A program made the position numbers and the translations under genes. Below, in pieces: positions 27,133 through 36,078 of a stretch of DNA of 64,000 nt (positions within the stretch are counted from its first letter, which is position 1; every line of letters begins with the position of its first letter). The notes under the pieces are model-generated. The model saw nothing but the letters and a program-made list of their open reading frames with translations. It was not told where the DNA came from and did not search any database. Source of the stretch: Chelativorans multitrophicus (GTDB lineage: Bacteria > Pseudomonadota > Alphaproteobacteria > Rhizobiales > Rhizobiaceae). The stretch is taken from assembly GCF_011317445.1 (NCBI RefSeq), contig NZ_JAAAPL010000002.1:1-64000 (forward strand), in the 5' to 3' direction.

Positions 27133-28632
27133 ATGACCGAATTTCTGCCCGTTGCTCTCCAACTTCTCACTGATCCGGGTACGCTGGCATTGGCCTGTCT
27201 GGCCACATTCCTGGGAATCGTGCTCGGAGCTCTCCCCGGCATTAGTTCCACGATGACACTGGCCGTGTTGTTGCCGTTCTCCTTTTCCATGTCTCCGGGC
27301 GTGGGCATGGTCTTCTTGATCGGGGCGTTCTACGGCAGCGTTTACGGCGGATCGGTCTCGGCAATCCTGCTTAATATTCCGGGCACACCCGGGTCTATGG
27401 TCACCCAGCTCGACGGCTACCCATTAGCCCGTCGCGGCGAGGCGGGAAAGGCGTTGACCTATGCTCTTCTAGCCTCGACATTCGGCGGCATTGTGGGTTT
27501 GACTGCCCTCGTCGTCTTCGCACCAACGCTTGCCCGCGCCGCCTTCGCGTTTCAGAGCCCCGAATATGCCGTGCTGATGATCTTCGGGCTTTCGATGCTG
27601 GCCTATGCATCGCCAGGCTCGACTTTTCTGGGCATTCTTGCGGGTGTACTCGGTCTCTTGCTCGGGACAGTAGGTCTCGACATGATCACCAACCTTTCCC
27701 GTTTCGATTTCGGCGTTTCGCACCTTCAGGCGGGGATCAACTTGATACCCTTTGCGGTAGGCATCTTCGGGTTCGCGGAGATCCTGCGCCTGTTGGAACA
27801 GCCGATCGTGGTGGAAAAGGCCGCAACCCGCATCGGGTCGGTCTGGCCCAAATTCACCGAGGTCATCAGGACCTGGGCCACCGCGGTCCGATCCGCAATC
27901 GCCGGAGTGATTGTTGGCATAATTCCGGCAGCCGGTTCGGCGATAGCCGTATCCATGTCATACGCTCAGGAGAAAAAGCTCTATGAAAAAACCGAGAAAT
28001 TCGGCAATGGCAATCCGCGCGGCATTGTTGCGGCCGAAACGGGCAATAATGCCGCGGTGGGCGCCGCGCTCATTCCTCTTCTGACTCTCGGCATTCCGGG
28101 AGATACGATGACGGCAGTCCTTGTCGGAGCGTTGCTCATCCACGGGCTGCAGCCTGGACCGAAGCTTTTCACGGATCATCCCGACTTCGTGGCGGCCATT
28201 TACTTGGCGCTCGCATTGACGATCCTTTTGACATTCCTCCTGGCGCTGCCTCTCATGCGGATTTTCGCCCGCCTGCTTTCGGCGCCGCCACGCTTTCTCT
28301 ACGTTGGTGTACTCGTCCTTTGCGTCACCGGCTCTTTTGCGGTTCAGAATGCGTTATTCGATGTGCTGCTGATGATATTTTTTGGCGGCGCGGGGTATTT
28401 CATGCTCAAGCTGGGTATCCCAACATCACCGATCATGTTCGGCCTCGTGCTCGGCCCTCTGCTGGAAGAAAATCTCCGGCGTACGCTCATCGTTTATGGC
28501 GACTGGGCTGTGTTTTTTCAGCGCCCTGTCACCATTGGAATGCTCGCAGTGACTGCAGTTGTGCTGATGCTGCCGCTGGTCGACATTGCGCGGCACCGTT
28601 TCTGGCCGTCGCCTGTCGCTCGGCATGACTAG
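27133..28632 (+). CDS. tctA: Tripartite tricarboxylate transporter large membrane subunit (TctA)
   Basis: The 499-residue protein is a polytopic membrane protein with the TctA hallmarks LGALPGISSTMTLAVLLPF, GSVYGGSVSAILLNIPGTPG and PLLTLGIPGDTMTAVLVGAL. The ATG at 27133 follows the TctB stop by seven bases. The longer frame would start inside TctB and is not used. With the two preceding genes it forms a complete secondary uptake system for a carboxylate. Confidence 0.9.
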   Translation: MTEFLPVALQLLTDPGTLALACLATFLGIVLGALPGISSTMTLAVLLPFSFSMSPGVGMVFLIGAFYGSVYGGSVSAILLNIPGTPGSMVTQLDGYPLARRGEAGKALTYALLASTFGGIVGLTALVVFAPTLARAAFAFQSPEYAVLMIFGLSMLAYASPGSTFLGILAGVLGLLLGTVGLDMITNLSRFDFGVSHLQAGINLIPFAVGIFGFAEILRLLEQPIVVEKAATRIGSVWPKFTEVIRTWATAVRSAIAGVIVGIIPAAGSAIAVSMSYAQEKKLYEKTEKFGNGNPRGIVAAETGNNAAVGAALIPLLTLGIPGDTMTAVLVGALLIHGLQPGPKLFTDHPDFVAAIYLALALTILLTFLLALPLMRIFARLLSAPPRFLYVGVLVLCVTGSFAVQNALFDVLLMIFFGGAGYFMLKLGIPTSPIMFGLVLGPLLEENLRRTLIVYGDWAVFFQRPVTIGMLAVTAVVLMLPLVDIARHRFWPSPVARHD

Positions 28633-28716
28633 CGATCCGCGAACGCCGCATCATCAGCATTGAGCATTCGTGTTCGCCATCCGGAGGGGCTCAGAACGAG
28701 CTTGACAGCGGACTGA

Positions 28717-28740
28717 TGTGATCACAAAATGGAATCACAA
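28717..28740 (+). promoter_or_regulatory. TGTGATCACA operator upstream of enolase-superfamily operon
   Basis: TGTGATCACA at 28717-28726 lies ten bases downstream of TTGACA (28702-28707), where it would cover the promoter spacer. A degenerate half-site, GGAATCACAA, follows at 28731-28740 and runs into the ribosome-binding site. Confidence 0.65.
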
Positions 28741-28751
28741 GGAGTTTGATC

Positions 28752-29912
28752 GTGGTAACAATTTCATCGATAGAAACGCGCCTGGTTCGCCTGCCGACCC
28801 GACGCGTGCATAAATGGACTGGGCTTACTGAGCCCATCGGACAGTATCTTCTGGTCAAAATGACCGGCTCGGATGGAACAGTCGGCTGGGGCGAAGCCCC
28901 TGCACTCAAGGACTGGGGCGGTGAGTTCGGGCGTTATTTCGGGGAAAGCACAGCGATCGTGGAGACGGTCATTTCCCGATATCTCGCCCCCGCGGTCCAA
29001 GGCCTGGAGGTGGGCCATCCCGCCGTACTCCATCAGAAGATGGACGCCATCATCAAGGGCTATCCCTATGCAAAGGCGGCGTTGGATTTCGCCTATTATG
29101 ATCTCACAGGAAAGGTATTGGGCGTGCCCGTCCACGTCCTTCTGGGCGGCAAGCTGCGCGACACTGTGCCGGTGACCCATTCCATTGGCCTTCTCAATAT
29201 CGAAGAGGCGGTCCGGGAGGTCGGGCAAGTCGTCCGCGACGGCATCCGCACAATAAAGATCAAGATCGGCGTCGATCCAGATCGCGATGTCGCGATCGTT
29301 GAAGCCATTCGCCGCGAAGTCGGACCGGACATCTCGTTATGTGTGGATGCCAATGAGGGCTATACGACCCCCGGTCAGGCAATTCAGGCGGTTCGCCGAA
29401 TGGAGGCCTCACGCCTCATCTATGTAGAGCAGCCCGTCATGGGCATAGAGCGCATTGCCGCCGTAGCGCGTGCCATCGAGGCTCCGGTTATGGCCGACGA
29501 GTCGGCATGGAACGCGCACGACGTCATTCAGATCGTTGCCCAGAATGCCGCCCAGATCGTCTCGATCTACACCACAAAGCCCGGGGGTCTTTACAGGGCC
29601 ATGCAGGTTTCCGCGGTCTGCCAGGCCGCCGGCATCATTTGCAACGTCAACGGCTCGGTCGAAACCGGCGTCGGCAATCTCGCCAATGTCCATCTCGCCG
29701 CCGCCGCGCCCGCGGTCACCCTTTCCAACGTCATCCCCGTCTCAATGCCGGCCGAGCATCTCAACGGCCGGATCGGCGGCATCTACTATGCGGACGATTT
29801 GCTGGCCGAGCCCATGACCTTCGAGGATGGAGGGATCAGGGTTCCGGACGGGCCGGGCATGGGCTTGCCCATCGATCCGGCCAAGGTGGACAAATATTCG
29901 GTCACGATCTGA
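28752..29912 (+). CDS. Enolase-superfamily enzyme, muconate-lactonising-enzyme subgroup
   Basis: The 386-residue protein shows the complete MLE-type catalytic set. The KxK pair is Lys169/Lys171 in TIKIKIGVD. The metal ligands are Asp199 (CVDANEG), Glu226 (IYVEQP) and Asp249 (MADES), and the opposite Lys276 is in YTTKPGG. These enzymes abstract a proton alpha to a carboxylate, giving racemisation, epimerisation, lactonisation or dehydration. I start at the GTG at 28752, which has AAGGAG at a spacing of seven; the TTG at 28746 is too close to that site. It is the first gene of a five-gene operon. The substrate is unknown. Confidence 0.85.
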   Translation: MVTISSIETRLVRLPTRRVHKWTGLTEPIGQYLLVKMTGSDGTVGWGEAPALKDWGGEFGRYFGESTAIVETVISRYLAPAVQGLEVGHPAVLHQKMDAIIKGYPYAKAALDFAYYDLTGKVLGVPVHVLLGGKLRDTVPVTHSIGLLNIEEAVREVGQVVRDGIRTIKIKIGVDPDRDVAIVEAIRREVGPDISLCVDANEGYTTPGQAIQAVRRMEASRLIYVEQPVMGIERIAAVARAIEAPVMADESAWNAHDVIQIVAQNAAQIVSIYTTKPGGLYRAMQVSAVCQAAGIICNVNGSVETGVGNLANVHLAAAAPAVTLSNVIPVSMPAEHLNGRIGGIYYADDLLAEPMTFEDGGIRVPDGPGMGLPIDPAKVDKYSVTI

Positions 29913-29923
29913 AGAGAAGCACG

Positions 29924-31060
29924 ATGCGCAAAGCCATTACCGAGAAACTTATTGGGCTCATGAAGAATGAGGGGTTGGATGCGATCGTGACGTCTTCCCC
30001 GGAAAATTTTGCTTACGTTATGGGCTTTGTCGTGCCCACCCAGCCCCTGCTTCGGCACCGTCATGCCATGACAATCCTGACGGCCGACGGACGGGCAAGC
30101 CTGTTCGGTGTGGACATGGAAGCGAGCACCATCGCCGGCAAGGCACCGGACATGCCGCTGACTGTCTGGCGGGAATTTCACGACGATCCGATGGTTGTCC
30201 TTGCCGGCGCACTAAAGGAGGCAGGCCTTGGTGAGGCAGTGATCGGTCTCGAAATGGATTATCTTCCGGCCGGAGATTTCACTCGGCTCGTCGCACAGAT
30301 GCCTAAGGCGCGGTTCGTTGCTTGCGAGCGTCAGCTGTCTCGCGCGCGCCAGATCAAGACTCCGGAGGAGGTGACGCTCATTCACCGGCTGTCCCGGATC
30401 GCCGACCAGGCCATCGCCGACAGCTTCGCCGGCGTGCGTGCCGGCGACACTGAACTTGATATCGCCGCCATCCTGACCCGGCGCATCTATGAAATCGGGG
30501 CCGAGAACTTCAAGCTCCTCATCGTGGCGACGGGAGAGCGCAGCCAGCTTCCCAATGTGGGTCCGACAGACCGTGTGTTGACCAAGGGCGACATCTGCCG
30601 GGTGGAGATCTTTTCCGTTATCAACGGATATCAGGCTGGTGTTTGCCGCACAGCCTATGTGCAGGAGCCTCCAGCAATGGCCGATGAGATCTGGAAGCTC
30701 ATGATCGAGTGCAAATACGCGATCCTGGAAAAGATCCGGCCCGGTGCGAGCTGCCTTGCAATTTATCAGGATTTCATCGCCCGGCTGTCCCGGCTCAATC
30801 TTCCGCCGATCTCCTTTGTCGGCCATGGCATCGGTCTTCATCTGCATGAGGATCCCTATTTGGGCACGACGCCGATACTCGGGCATCCGGGTCAGGACGC
30901 CGTGCTGGAGGAAAACATGGTGCTCGGCTTCGAGCCGCTGTGCTACCGCACGGGCTTCGGCTTCGGTGTGCAGAACAAGGACGTGTTGCACGTTACCGCG
31001 ACGGGTTCTCAGCTCCTTTCCGACTATTCCAACACCGACGTTCTCATCCGGATCGACTAA
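29924..31060 (+). CDS. Creatinase/M24-fold protein with eroded metal site
   Basis: The 378-residue protein has the creatinase N-domain and a pita-bread C-domain. Of the five M24 metal ligands, the first Asp is Glu228 (RVEIFSV), the second is replaced by Gly239 (GYQAGVCRT) and the last Glu is Lys352 (GVQNKDVL). His301 (GHGIGL) and Glu337 (GFEP) remain. Known family members without a metal, such as creatinase, cleave C-N bonds. This is therefore more likely a metal-independent hydrolase or lyase than an aminopeptidase. The ATG at 29924 follows the enolase gene by 11 bases. The loss pattern is seen directly; the chemistry is inferred. Confidence 0.8.
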   Translation: MRKAITEKLIGLMKNEGLDAIVTSSPENFAYVMGFVVPTQPLLRHRHAMTILTADGRASLFGVDMEASTIAGKAPDMPLTVWREFHDDPMVVLAGALKEAGLGEAVIGLEMDYLPAGDFTRLVAQMPKARFVACERQLSRARQIKTPEEVTLIHRLSRIADQAIADSFAGVRAGDTELDIAAILTRRIYEIGAENFKLLIVATGERSQLPNVGPTDRVLTKGDICRVEIFSVINGYQAGVCRTAYVQEPPAMADEIWKLMIECKYAILEKIRPGASCLAIYQDFIARLSRLNLPPISFVGHGIGLHLHEDPYLGTTPILGHPGQDAVLEENMVLGFEPLCYRTGFGFGVQNKDVLHVTATGSQLLSDYSNTDVLIRID

Positions 31061-31078
31061 GTGGAAGGAGCGTTTGCA

Positions 31079-32155
31079 ATGGGCAGCCAGGTCGACATCC
31101 TGTTTTCAGGAACGGGCTACTTCACTGAGATCATGCTTGGCGACATCGCCGCGACTGCGAAGTCTCCGCTGCGCATTGTTATCGGCGGGCGTAATCCCGT
31201 TAGAATGAAATGGCTTGTGGATGCCTGCCAGTCGCGAGCGACGATCTACGGTACCAGCGCCACGTTCGAGAGCGTTCATCTCGATTCGAGTTCGCCTGAG
31301 GCGTTGGCCGAGCCGCTCTCAAAATTGCGGCCGCGAGTCGTTGTCCAGTCGGCCTCGATCCAGTCACCGTGGCGCGTCGACAACGGAGAAAGCCGATGGT
31401 CCGACCTTGTGGCGAGCGCCGGGTTTGGGTCGACAATTGCCTTCCACACGCTGCTCGCTTGGCGAATGGCCTCCGCGCTCGAAATGCTGGGCTTAGATAG
31501 CCTTTTCGTCAACACGTGCTATCCAGACGGCGTCAACCAAGTGCTCGCCGCCGCTGGAAAGCCGCTCACCACCGGGGTGGGAAATGTTGGCATTTTCCCG
31601 GCGCTGATCGGCGGGCGGCTGCCTGTGGAGCAACGTGCTGATTTGCGTGTGCTTGGTCACCATCGGCACCTGGTCGAGTGGCGCAAGCCCGTTGGGACCC
31701 GCGGGGGCAAGCCTGTGCGCGCGTGGCTCGGTGACGAGGAAATCGCGGACACGGAAGCCATAACTCGTGATATCCAGCTTCCTTACCGTGATTTGAACCT
31801 AATTTCGGGGGCGAGTGCGGTGCCGGTGCTTCTTGCCCTGGCTGGAGAGGGGCGGCGGCGCGCGCATGTTCCCGGCCCGCAAGGCCGACCCGGCGGGTAT
31901 CCCGTCATGGTCGATCGAGACGGGGTCACCCTCGATCTGCCCAAAGGACTGACCGAGCATGAGGCGATCGCCTGGAACCGTCAGTTCGAAGATGCCGATG
32001 GCGTCAGTGTGAAAGAGGGCAGGGTGGTTTACGCCGAGCATACTCAGGAGGCGCTTCGCGCCCATGATCCGGATATCGCGAACGGCTTTGCCGTGACGGA
32101 GGTAGAGGACGCGGCAGCAGCCATTGGAGCATTGCGCGAGCGGCTGGGAGGCTGA
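31079..32155 (+). CDS. Saccharopine-dehydrogenase-like NAD(P)-binding protein
   Basis: This 358-residue protein has a Rossmann start (ILFSGTGYFTEIM) and RIVIGGRNPVRM, where the second strand and its Arg would contact NADP. The next segment (VHLDSSSPEALAEPLSKLRP, then VVVQSA) matches the saccharopine dehydrogenase NADP domain. The ATG at 31079 has AAGGAG eight bases upstream; the GTG at 31061 would overlap that site. It lies 18 bases after the creatinase-fold gene. Saccharopine-type enzymes form or split an N-(carboxyalkyl) amino acid C-N bond. Whether this one is an oxidoreductase of that kind is not certain. Confidence 0.7.
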   Translation: MGSQVDILFSGTGYFTEIMLGDIAATAKSPLRIVIGGRNPVRMKWLVDACQSRATIYGTSATFESVHLDSSSPEALAEPLSKLRPRVVVQSASIQSPWRVDNGESRWSDLVASAGFGSTIAFHTLLAWRMASALEMLGLDSLFVNTCYPDGVNQVLAAAGKPLTTGVGNVGIFPALIGGRLPVEQRADLRVLGHHRHLVEWRKPVGTRGGKPVRAWLGDEEIADTEAITRDIQLPYRDLNLISGASAVPVLLALAGEGRRRAHVPGPQGRPGGYPVMVDRDGVTLDLPKGLTEHEAIAWNRQFEDADGVSVKEGRVVYAEHTQEALRAHDPDIANGFAVTEVEDAAAAIGALRERLGG

Positions 32156-32177
32156 CCGGCGAAAAAGGAAACCTAAT

Positions 32178-33257
32178 ATGAAAGTGCTTGTAATAGGCGC
32201 CGGCAATGGAGGCGCGGCCGCGGCAGTCGAGCTGACGCAAGCCGGTCACAATGTGACGCTTTATGCGCGTTCAGAAGAAACGCTGGCCCCTTTTCGCCGG
32301 GACGGCATTCGTTTTGCGGGTGTGCTGGGGGAAGGGCGCGTGCGACCTGCTGCCATTACCACCGGTCTTGGCGAGGCTGTGCGGGACCAGCATGCGGCAG
32401 TCGTCGCGCTACCTACTTTTGCGCATGCCGGAGTTGCCCAGGCGCTCCACGCGGCGGGCTGGGACGCTCGGCGCCCGATCATTCTTAATCCGGGGCATAC
32501 TGGGGGAGCCCTCGAGGTTGAGACTGTGTTCCGACGGCTTAGCGCCGCCGTTCCTCCGATCGTGGAATTTGCGACCCTGAGCTATGTCGCGCGCAAGCCG
32601 GAACCTGATTTCGTCAACGTCACCGGCCGTGCGAAGGCTTTGCGCGCAGCGGCGCTGCCCGGCTGTTCCGACGCGCTTGAAATTGCCTGCGCGCTTTTTC
32701 CCGGCGCCTACGATACAGGCGACGTAATTGCCAGCGACCTAAGCAACGTCAACATGGTCATCCATCCGCCAGGGGCGATGCTTGGGGCAGCCTGGGTCGA
32801 GGCGACGGGGGGCGACTTCACCTTTTATGTGCAAGGCATGACGCCGGGGGTGATCGGGGTCATGCGCGGACTGGACGCGGAACGCAGAGCAATCGCACGC
32901 GCTTTCGGTCACGAATTGCCGACGATAATCGCAGAGATGCGTGCGATCGGGACCGTGCCGCCCGACGCCCAGGACGACGATTACTTGGCGATCGCCGCTG
33001 GAGAGGCCAACCGGAAGATCAAGGCGCCTGATAGCCTGCGCCATCGGTACTACATGGAGGATTTTGCGCACGGGCTCGTGCCGCTGCTGGTTTATGCGCG
33101 ATTGGCCGATGTCCCCACGCCGACGGCGTCGGCGCTTGTGGAACTCCACGCAAGCATGACAAGGGACCTGCCCAAACCAGCAATGCGCGATGCGGCGGCA
33201 ATGGGGCTTGAGAACGCGACGATGGATATGTTGCAAAGGCGCGCCGGGATCAGGTGA
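32178..33257 (+). CDS. Octopine/nopaline dehydrogenase-family protein
   Basis: This is a 359-residue protein. The N-terminal Rossmann motif is VIGAGNGGAAAAVELTQAGH. The C-terminal opine-dehydrogenase domain shows NVNMVIHPPGAMLGAA and YVQGMTPGVIGVMRGLD. The His of the IHP motif is the family's catalytic residue. Opine dehydrogenases reversibly join an amino acid to a 2-oxo acid; run in reverse they would release both. The ATG at 32178 follows GGAAACC and a 22-base gap. Its position next to the saccharopine-like gene and an ASL-type lyase suggests a shared N-carboxyalkyl amino-acid substrate. Confidence 0.8.
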   Translation: MKVLVIGAGNGGAAAAVELTQAGHNVTLYARSEETLAPFRRDGIRFAGVLGEGRVRPAAITTGLGEAVRDQHAAVVALPTFAHAGVAQALHAAGWDARRPIILNPGHTGGALEVETVFRRLSAAVPPIVEFATLSYVARKPEPDFVNVTGRAKALRAAALPGCSDALEIACALFPGAYDTGDVIASDLSNVNMVIHPPGAMLGAAWVEATGGDFTFYVQGMTPGVIGVMRGLDAERRAIARAFGHELPTIIAEMRAIGTVPPDAQDDDYLAIAAGEANRKIKAPDSLRHRYYMEDFAHGLVPLLVYARLADVPTPTASALVELHASMTRDLPKPAMRDAAAMGLENATMDMLQRRAGIR

Positions 33258-33312
33258 ACCGCCGATCATCACTTGAGGCCGTGCCGGTGATTTGTGACGA
33301 GGAGTTGGAACC

Positions 33313-34812
33313 ATGTCCCTTGCACTAAACGAAGCACGGTTGGGCAAGGCTGCCCACCCCAGCCTCGTGGAGGCCATGTATGAGCCTCTCATCGCGCAGG
33401 ACATCGAGATGTTCGATGCTTATCTGGCCGTCGATCTGGCCCATGTCATCATGCTTGCCGACAGAGGCATCATAGGGCCTGATCCGGCACGTGCCTTGGT
33501 CGGCGTCCTCTCGAAATTGCGGTCCGATGGGCCGGCATCGATCAAAATCGACGCATCGTTCGGGGGCTTTCTGCTGCAGGTCGAGCGGCATATCGCGTCC
33601 GTATCCGGTCCGGATGCGGCGGGAATGCTTCAACTGGGACGAAGCCGGATCGATCAGAACGCTGCCGTGGCCCGCGTCTACGCGCGCAATTCGCTCATCT
33701 CAGTCATGAATCAGCTCGTCGACCTCCAGGGCGTGGTGCTTGATCGCGCGCGGGAGTGGAAGGCGGTAATCATGCCTGGTTACACGCATTTGCAGCACGC
33801 GCAGCCCTGGGTGCTCGGACACTATCTTCTAGGCCAGCATGATGTCTTTCAACGCGATTTCCAACGGCTGGTCGGGGTCTACGGACGAACCAATCTGGGA
33901 TCGCTGGGTGGGGTCGCCCTTTCAGGCACATCCTGGCCGATCGATAGGCGCTACACGGCAGAGTTGCTGGGCCATGCGGGAATAGTTCGAAATTCGAAGG
34001 ACGCGGGCAATTTCGTGATGGATCACCAGCCCGAGCTCGCTGCCATGCTCTCGATCCTGATGAGCGCGCTGGGACGTTTGGCATCGGAACTCTACATATG
34101 GTCGTCTTGGGAATTCGGCCTCGTGGAACTGGATGAAAGCCTTTGTGGTACCTCCAGCATCATGCCGCAGAAGAAGAATCCCTATGCCCTGGAGCGTATT
34201 CGCGCCTTGGCGGGAGAGGCGATTGGTTGGCTGCCCGGCCAACTGGGGCTGTTCAAGACACCCACGACCAGCGATTGCGACCGCTCCTTCTCGTCCGGCA
34301 TCACGCCCTGCTTCAAGGCCACGCGATGGGGCCTCCTGCTGATGAGCGAGGCGCTGCGCACGATGCGAATCGACGAAAACCGGATGAGGGAGCGCGCAGG
34401 GGCTTTCTGGAGCACAGCGAGCAACCTTGCCGATCTCATCGTACGTGAAAGGGGGCTGGATTTCCGTCGCGCCCATCATGTGGTCGGCGCCCTGGTCAAG
34501 ACGGCCGTTGCGGACGGGCTTCGGCCGAGCGATGTCGGAGCGGCAGAGGTCGACGCAGCGGCCAAGGCTGTGCTTAGCCGATCCCTGGACTTTACCGACG
34601 AGCAAATATCGACGGCTCTCAACTCCGCCGAATTCGTTGCCACGCGGGTGAGCGAAGGAAGCATCGGTCCGCAGGAAATAGAGAAGCAACTGAACCTGGC
34701 GATGGAGGATCATGCTGCCGCCCGTTCATGGATGGAGGAAGAGCGCGCCAGGCTGAGCGCCGCGGAAGACAGGCTGGCGGCGGCTGCGTCCCGCATCATA
34801 GCCGCTGCTTGA
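33313..34812 (+). CDS. Argininosuccinate-lyase-superfamily C-N lyase, paralogue 1
   Basis: The 499-residue protein belongs to the aspartase/fumarase superfamily, argininosuccinate-lyase branch. The three conserved regions are GRSRIDQNAAVAR, MPGYTHLQHAQPW (His159) and GTSSIMPQKKNPY, which carries the catalytic-loop Ser281/Ser282. Two positions differ from true argininosuccinate lyases: SRNDQ is SRIDQ, and KKNPD is KKNPY. These changes sit in the substrate region and argue for a different N-succinyl-type substrate. EDDS lyase of Chelativorans belongs to the same branch. It ends the operon begun at 28752, with a GAGGAG-like site before the ATG. It is strongly similar to the product of 36079-37578. 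Confidence 0.85.
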   Translation: MSLALNEARLGKAAHPSLVEAMYEPLIAQDIEMFDAYLAVDLAHVIMLADRGIIGPDPARALVGVLSKLRSDGPASIKIDASFGGFLLQVERHIASVSGPDAAGMLQLGRSRIDQNAAVARVYARNSLISVMNQLVDLQGVVLDRAREWKAVIMPGYTHLQHAQPWVLGHYLLGQHDVFQRDFQRLVGVYGRTNLGSLGGVALSGTSWPIDRRYTAELLGHAGIVRNSKDAGNFVMDHQPELAAMLSILMSALGRLASELYIWSSWEFGLVELDESLCGTSSIMPQKKNPYALERIRALAGEAIGWLPGQLGLFKTPTTSDCDRSFSSGITPCFKATRWGLLLMSEALRTMRIDENRMRERAGAFWSTASNLADLIVRERGLDFRRAHHVVGALVKTAVADGLRPSDVGAAEVDAAAKAVLSRSLDFTDEQISTALNSAEFVATRVSEGSIGPQEIEKQLNLAMEDHAAARSWMEEERARLSAAEDRLAAAASRIIAAA

Positions 34813-34815
34813 CGC

Positions 34816-35991
34816 TCACCGGGGTATGGTCTCGCTTCGCTGGCCTACATAGCTCGCGCGCGGCCGGATGACCCGGCCGTCACTGTGCTGCTCAAGCGCG
34901 TGCGCGATCCAGCCGACGCTGCGCCCCAGGAGGAACAGGAAAAGCGCCGTATCCTGCGGCAAGCCCAAGGTATGGCGCAGGCCAACAAGCGCGAAATCTA
35001 TGTTGGGCCGATGCCCCGATAGCTCGAAGACAACATCGCTCAGCTCCATGCGGAAGCGGTCTTCAGGGAGCCAGTGCAGCAGTTCGTTGGCCCGAGGATC
35101 GGCAACAAGGTAAAGCGGATGGCCGAAGCCCGGCAGTCGTTCACCTAGGCGCAGCTTGGCATCGATGAAAGCGCGCAGGTTCCCGGCCTGCCGGGCCTGC
35201 TCAAAGAGCGCTTCCACCATCGGAATCTGCCCGCCGTGGCGAGGACCGCTCAGGGCGGCCAGTCCGCCCGTCACAGCGGCGGCCAGCGAGCCTCCCGTGG
35301 AAGCCACCACACGGGCCGCGAAGGTCGAGGCATTGAGTTCGTGGTCGGCGACAAGAACGAGAGCGCGGCGGAACAGGTCTGCGGCCTCCACCCTGTCCCA
35401 ATGGCGGGCAAGCGCTTCATGTACCGGTAGCTCTGCAATCGGACAGCCCGCGCCGGCCCATTCCAGCATCCGGACGATGCTGGCGGCACTCGGCCAGAGA
35501 TTTCTTTGATCGCGCCGCCAGATGGTGGGAAGGTCTGAGGCATGAAGCGCCAGAATAAATTGGCACTTGGCGACAAGCGAAAGCTCATGCGGCGGCTGAA
35601 GCATTGCATGCGTGAATGGCAGGGCGAACGGATCGGTACTCCCGCATCCCCACAAAAGGCGAGCCGTGCTCTCAAGTGTAGCGTGGCGAGAGAATTCAAT
35701 GGCATCGATACCGCGATAGAAGAGCGTGTCGTTGCTGATATGGCTGAGCGCCGAATTCAGCACCGGCAGTCCCCAATCAAGTGCGTTTGCCGCGGCCTCG
35801 CGCGGCTTGCGCCCCAACGCCTTGCGCGCGGCGATCGCCTCCAACTCTCGCGCGTCGTAAAGCTGACGCCGCGGGTCCGCCGGGTCCACTTCCGCTCTGA
35901 TCTGACCCCGGCTGACATAAGCATAAAGGGTTTGCCGGCTCACGCCGAGAATGGCCGCGGCACGTTCGGAACTTACAAGGCGTTGTGTCAC
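34816..35991 (-). CDS. Helix-turn-helix/citrate-synthase fusion protein
   Basis: The 391-residue product starts at GTG 35991 with an N-terminal helix-turn-helix of MerR/excisionase type (SERAAAILGVSRQTLYAYVS, residues 8-27). A citrate-synthase fold follows. The catalytic triad is intact: His217 (ADHELNAS), His252 (GPRHGG) and Asp332 (IDFALVGL). It could therefore condense or cleave an acyl-CoA/oxo-acid pair and also bind DNA. It is divergent from the second ASL-type lyase across 87 bases that contain two palindromes. It is convergent with the first lyase, three bases apart. Earlier in-frame codons to 36231 lie inside the lyase gene and are rejected. Confidence 0.85.
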   Translation of the reverse strand: MTQRLVSSERAAAILGVSRQTLYAYVSRGQIRAEVDPADPRRQLYDARELEAIAARKALGRKPREAAANALDWGLPVLNSALSHISNDTLFYRGIDAIEFSRHATLESTARLLWGCGSTDPFALPFTHAMLQPPHELSLVAKCQFILALHASDLPTIWRRDQRNLWPSAASIVRMLEWAGAGCPIAELPVHEALARHWDRVEAADLFRRALVLVADHELNASTFAARVVASTGGSLAAAVTGGLAALSGPRHGGQIPMVEALFEQARQAGNLRAFIDAKLRLGERLPGFGHPLYLVADPRANELLHWLPEDRFRMELSDVVFELSGHRPNIDFALVGLRHTLGLPQDTALFLFLLGRSVGWIAHALEQHSDGRVIRPRASYVGQRSETIPR

Positions 35992-36003
35992 TGCTTTCTC
36001 ATG

Positions 36004-36038
36004 TTGATTATATGTATCAATCTTGACGATATCATCAA
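36004..36038. promoter_or_regulatory. Two adjacent palindromes between fusion regulator and lyase 2
   Basis: TTGATTATATGTATCAA (36004-36020) and TTGACGATATCATCAA (36023-36038) are inverted repeats with TTGA/TCAA ends, centred about 18 bases apart in the divergent promoter region. They are good candidate operators for the helix-turn-helix/citrate-synthase protein. Confidence 0.5.
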
Positions 36039-36078
36039 CTGGCCATTTCTTGAACAGGTAACCAGCCAGGAGAAAGTA

